Source: Verrucomicrobiota bacterium
GTDB lineage: Bacteria > Verrucomicrobiota > Verrucomicrobiia > Limisphaerales > Pedosphaeraceae
Assembly: GCA_021325145.1 (NCBI GenBank)
Contig: JAJPHR010000079.1
Span: 124,001 to 188,000, forward strand
Direction of reading: 5' to 3'
Length of the DNA stretch: 64,000 bases
Of this stretch, positions 61,293 to 64,000 are shown piece after piece. Numbering within the stretch: position 1 is the first letter of the stretch; each line of letters begins with the position of its first letter. The notes beneath the pieces were generated by a model. That model was not told the DNA's origin. It did not search any database and saw nothing but the letters and a program-made list of their open reading frames with translations. A program made the translations under genes and the position numbers.

Positions 61293-62219
61293 TTAAAGCA
61301 ATTCTGCGATCAGCGCCTTGGCTTGCTCGTCGGAGATGCCCAACTGCCGGAAGGCCAGCGGGCCGCCTTCGTCCAGCACGGGCTCGGATTCTTCGAGGCT
61401 CGGGAGGTCGGTGCGCTTCCAGAACACGCCAATGGGGATTTCTTCGCCCCATTGATAGCCGCGGTCCATGGCTTTGTGGAGGTCGGAGGGATCATGGCCC
61501 AGGTCTTCCAGCGCCTTTACCTTGGGATTGAAGAATTGATACGTGTTGTCCTTGTTGTAGGTCACGCAGGGGCTGAAAACATCGACGAACGAAAAGCCCT
61601 TGTGCTGGATCGCGCCCTTGAGCAACTCGACGAGGTGCTTCTGCTTTCCGCTGAAGCCGCGGGCCACATAGGTCGCGCCGCCCACAATCGCGAGGGGAAT
61701 CGGATTGATCGGGTTCTCGACATTCCCGTGCGGCGTGCTCTTGGTTTTCATGCCCTTGCGGCTGGTCGGGGAAGTCTGGCCGGTGGTCAGGCCGTAAATC
61801 TGGTTGTCCATGACGATGTAGGTCAGGTCCACGTTGCGGCGCATGGTGTGCATGAAATGGTTGCCGCCGATGCCGAAGCCGTCGCCATCGCCGCCGGTGG
61901 CGATGATCTTGAGTTCGTGATTGGCGAGCTTCACGCCGGTGGCCACGGCCAGGGAACGCCCATGGAGCGTGTGCATGCCGTAGGTGTTGATAAAGCCCGG
62001 GAGGTTCGATGAGCAGCCGATGCCGCTGATCACCACCACTTGGTGCGGCTTCAGCCCCAACTCGAACAACGCCGTTTGCAATGCCGCGAGGACGGAGAAG
62101 TCACCACAGCCCGGACACCAATCGGGGTGGACCTTGTTCTTGAAACTGTCCTTGTTCAATTCGGCGCTGGCCGGCGCGGCGGCCACGGTTCCTGGCGAGG
62201 GATCAACTACTGTGCTCAT
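61293..62219 (-). CDS. korB: 2-oxoacid:ferredoxin oxidoreductase beta subunit (KorB type)
   Basis: A 308-residue protein. The thiamine-PP site is GGDGDGFGIGGNHFMHTMRR with NQIYGLTTGQTSPTSRKGMK, the KorB/OFOR signature. Cys for one 4Fe-4S cluster are in DWCPGCGDFSVL, GIGCSSNLPGF and SPCVTYNKDNTYQ. It oxidises a 2-oxoacid (2-oxoglutarate most likely) to the acyl-CoA, passing electrons to ferredoxin, or runs in reverse. It lies 138 bp after korA on the same strand, so they form one operon despite the repeat between them. Confidence 0.93.
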   Translation of the reverse strand: MSTVVDPSPGTVAAAPASAELNKDSFKNKVHPDWCPGCGDFSVLAALQTALFELGLKPHQVVVISGIGCSSNLPGFINTYGMHTLHGRSLAVATGVKLANHELKIIATGGDGDGFGIGGNHFMHTMRRNVDLTYIVMDNQIYGLTTGQTSPTSRKGMKTKSTPHGNVENPINPIPLAIVGGATYVARGFSGKQKHLVELLKGAIQHKGFSFVDVFSPCVTYNKDNTYQFFNPKVKALEDLGHDPSDLHKAMDRGYQWGEEIPIGVFWKRTDLPSLEESEPVLDEGGPLAFRQLGISDEQAKALIAELL

Positions 62220-62285
62220 ATGGTTTATAAACGGGTCAATTTGGCTTGCTGGCTTGGGCGGAAAGGGATGCGAACGGTTGGATGA

Positions 62286-62318
62286 CCCTCACCCTGGGAG
62301 AGAGGGTCCGGGTGAGGG
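62286..62318. repeat. REP-like inverted repeat between korA and korB
   Basis: CCCTCACCC and GGGTGAGGG (perfect 9-bp arms) flank TGGGAGAGAGGGTCC. This is the common ACCCTCACCC...GGGTGAGGG type of intergenic repeat. Being inside the operon, it may form a structure in the mRNA between the two genes. Confidence 0.65.
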
Positions 62319-62357
62319 CGAACGTCTTGCCGTCTGATTTTTAGGTTGCCCATTACT

Positions 62358-64000
62358 TTACACAAAAATCTCATGTTCCGGCACGGACAATTCGGTCTTG
62401 CCGGACAGTTGGTCTTTAACGGCATTGACGATGTGGTGCGGCATAAACGGTTCGCCGTCGTACTTGCGAATATGCCCATGCGCGGCGATGCCGGTTTCCG
62501 AGCGCAGGTAGCGCGCGAACTGCCCGCTCTGGTTGTTCTCAACGATAATGATGCGTTTGCTGCGCGTGAGCATATGGCTGATTTCGTCCGCGTGGAACGG
62601 CACGATCCAACGCACGGCAATCTGGTTGGCGACAATCCCCTCCTCCGCTGCCAGTTTTTCCACCGCTTCGCGAATCACGCCCTCGGTCGAACCCCAGCCC
62701 ACCAGGGTCACTTCAGCCGTCTCGGGACCGACCAGGTTCGGCGGAGCGATTTGCGACAGCACCGTTTCCATCTTGCGCGCCCGTTTCTCGACCATTATTC
62801 GGCGCTTGGTTGGATTCGTAAATTCATCGCTGATCAGCGTGCCGTCTTCGTCGTGCTCGTCCGACGCCGCCACGTGGATGTGGCCCGGCACGCCTGGCAC
62901 AGCGCGGGGTGAGATGCCGCTTTCGGTGTTCTTGTAACGCAGGTACGAATTGTCCGTTGCGCCGCCGAAAGGATTGGCGCCGTTGCCATTGCCGTTCCCG
63001 TTGCCATTCGGCCAGATGACTTCGCCGCGTTCGATCTTCGGTTTGAAATTCAGATCCTTGGGATCAATGCTCGTCGTTCCCTCGGAGATCAACAGATCCG
63101 AGAGCACCAGCCCGGGACACTGGTACTGGTCGCAAAGGTTGAACAACTCGGGAATGGTTTTGAACGCATCAAGAGCACTGGTTGGCGCAACGATCAGGCG
63201 CGGGAAATCCCCCTGGCCGGCCCCGAGCATCTGCCAAAGGTCACCTTGCTCAGTCTTGGTGGGCACACCGGTGGCGGGGCCGGCGCGTTGGACGTCCACG
63301 CAAACGACCGGCGTTTCGAGCATCCCGGCCATGCCGACGGCTTCGGTCATCAGTGCAAACCCGCCGCCGGACGTCGCGCACATGGCCCGGCAGCCGGCAT
63401 GGGCGGCTCCGATGACCATGTTCATGACGCCAATCTCGTCTTCGACCTGGCGCACCATGATGCCCAACTGTCGGGCATGGCTTGCCATATACATGAGCAC
63501 TCCGGTGGAGGGGCTCATGGGATAGGCGGCGTAAAACTTCACCCCGGCCGCAATGCCACCCAGGGCGATAGCCATATTCCCCGTCAAGACAGCATTGCCT
63601 TTGCCAAGATTCGGCGCTTTGAATGGAAACGCCTTGAAGTTGCTGGTGGCGTAATCGTAGCCCGTGCGCGCGAAGCCCACGTTTTCGGCCACAACGGCGT
63701 CACCCTTGCGTTTGAAGATGCGGGCCAGCGCATCCTCCAACGCCTTGAACTCGACGCCGAGCATTTGCAGCGTGGCGGCAATCGCCACCGTGTTCGCCGC
63801 CAGTTTGTTCCCAGCAGTCAACTGCTTGATTGGCAGCGGGCAAAGCTGCACGCCTTCTGCCGGCGTGCCCGGCTTGATTTTGTCGCTGTCGAACAACACA
63901 CAGGCGCCCGCGCCCAAGAGGCGGAGATGGCGATCCATGGTGTCCTGGTTCAGCGGGATCAGGATATCGAGTTTGTCCCCCATGTTGCGGACCGGGCCAT
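62358..64000 (-). CDS. korA: 2-oxoacid:ferredoxin oxidoreductase alpha subunit with fused gamma domain (KorA type), start beyond right edge
   Basis: The frame is open to the window edge, reading GPVRNMGDKLD there, so the true start lies to the right. The in-frame ATG at 63983 falls within the gamma domain. The visible part holds the end of the gamma domain (LDILIPLNQDTMDRHLRLLG, FARTGYDYATSN) and then the alpha subunit core (GNMAIALGGIAAGVKFYAAY, PMSPSTGVLMYMASHARQLG, EDEIGVMNMVIGAAHAGCRA, TSGGGFALMTEA). The C-terminal domain ends NNQSGQFARYLRSETGI. A Gly/Asn-rich insert (NGNGNGNGNGAN, about residue 335) is unusual. With korB it forms the ferredoxin-linked enzyme used by anaerobic or reductive-cycle bacteria, though also found in aerobes. 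Confidence 0.93.
   Translation of the reverse strand, partial: GPVRNMGDKLDILIPLNQDTMDRHLRLLGAGACVLFDSDKIKPGTPAEGVQLCPLPIKQLTAGNKLAANTVAIAATLQMLGVEFKALEDALARIFKRKGDAVVAENVGFARTGYDYATSNFKAFPFKAPNLGKGNAVLTGNMAIALGGIAAGVKFYAAYPMSPSTGVLMYMASHARQLGIMVRQVEDEIGVMNMVIGAAHAGCRAMCATSGGGFALMTEAVGMAGMLETPVVCVDVQRAGPATGVPTKTEQGDLWQMLGAGQGDFPRLIVAPTSALDAFKTIPELFNLCDQYQCPGLVLSDLLISEGTTSIDPKDLNFKPKIERGEVIWPNGNGNGNGNGANPFGGATDNSYLRYKNTESGISPRAVPGVPGHIHVAASDEHDEDGTLISDEFTNPTKRRIMVEKRARKMETVLSQIAPPNLVGPETAEVTLVGWGSTEGVIREAVEKLAAEEGIVANQIAVRWIVPFHADEISHMLTRSKRIIIVENNQSGQFARYLRSETGIAAHGHIRKYDGEPFMPHHIVNAVKDQLSGKTELSVPEHEIFV

Noticed and set aside
55575..62318. CCCTC/GAGGG-type inverted repeats as CRISPR repeats
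   Set aside because: Single separated palindromes with no regular spacers or cas genes; they fit REP-like elements.
1..64000. PEP-CTERM sorting signals on the secreted proteins
   Set aside because: No PEP motif with a C-terminal hydrophobic segment and basic tail was found on any of the visible C-termini.

Overview
The window looks like a chromosome segment of a Verrucomicrobiota bacterium, probably of the Pedosphaera/Limisphaerales type. This is inferred from content, not from a marker search. The signs are many very large secreted LamG, Ig-like and beta-strand-repeat proteins, solitary pseudopilins with an HPRKDG...VDG-type tail, a Verrucomicrobia/Planctomycetes-style small membrane protein, a fused gamma-alpha 2-oxoacid:ferredoxin oxidoreductase, and few clear Shine-Dalgarno sites. 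No rRNA, CRISPR array, transposase or phage gene is visible. One tRNA (Ser, CGA) is present.

Layout. 1-3365: a secreted GH87-like glycan hydrolase running off the left edge. 3499-10466: Nudix hydrolase, a two-gene small-protein/DUF3175 unit, class I fructose-bisphosphate aldolase, a secreted beta-propeller, an ABC-F ATPase and MutY. 10679-20582: a LamG-Ig-BNR_4 secreted protein, ribonuclease HIII, a giant BNR-propeller protein, and a coupled glycosyltransferase 9/2-oxoglutarate oxygenase pair. 20583-21380: a gene-free stretch with 10-bp-phased repeats. 21381-25518: esterase, squalene/phytoene synthase, ArgH and a small membrane protein. 25759: tRNA-Ser. 25932-33246: a six-gene leftward unit combining LamG ectodomain proteins with an MglA-like GTPase and four roadblock-type proteins. 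33739-47925: a rightward island of two LamG/beta-strand-repeat giants flanking a pseudopilin, a GH106 rhamnosidase and a putative alpha/alpha-toroid polysaccharide lyase-like protein. 48012-57753: an orphan histidine kinase with a response-regulator scar, rpsU, infC, an RRM protein, an intact OmpR/HK pair, a CNB-kinase and MutL. 57877-64000: trigger factor, a second pseudopilin, a ParE-type toxin-antitoxin pair and KorB/KorA (KorA open at the right edge).

How it fits together. The secreted enzymes (GH87-like, BNR_4, GH106, toroid protein, CE1-like esterase) point to extracellular polysaccharide breakdown, with rhamnose-containing glycans the most specific hint. Five secreted or membrane proteins share one LamG module placed directly after the signal peptide and joined to different partners. 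In one of them the module is joined through a single membrane segment to a cytoplasmic DUF4388 (PATAN) and roadblock region, encoded just upstream of an MglA/MglB-like GTPase module. That six-gene unit is the strongest candidate here for an undescribed surface-sensing system.

Other unusual structure: a 17/20-identical palindrome upstream of two secreted-protein genes, a three-block 10-bp-register repeat array, a deleted response regulator, a NodB-like domain without its metal ligands, a duplicated unnamed domain, and recently duplicated repeat segments in the two giant LamG proteins.
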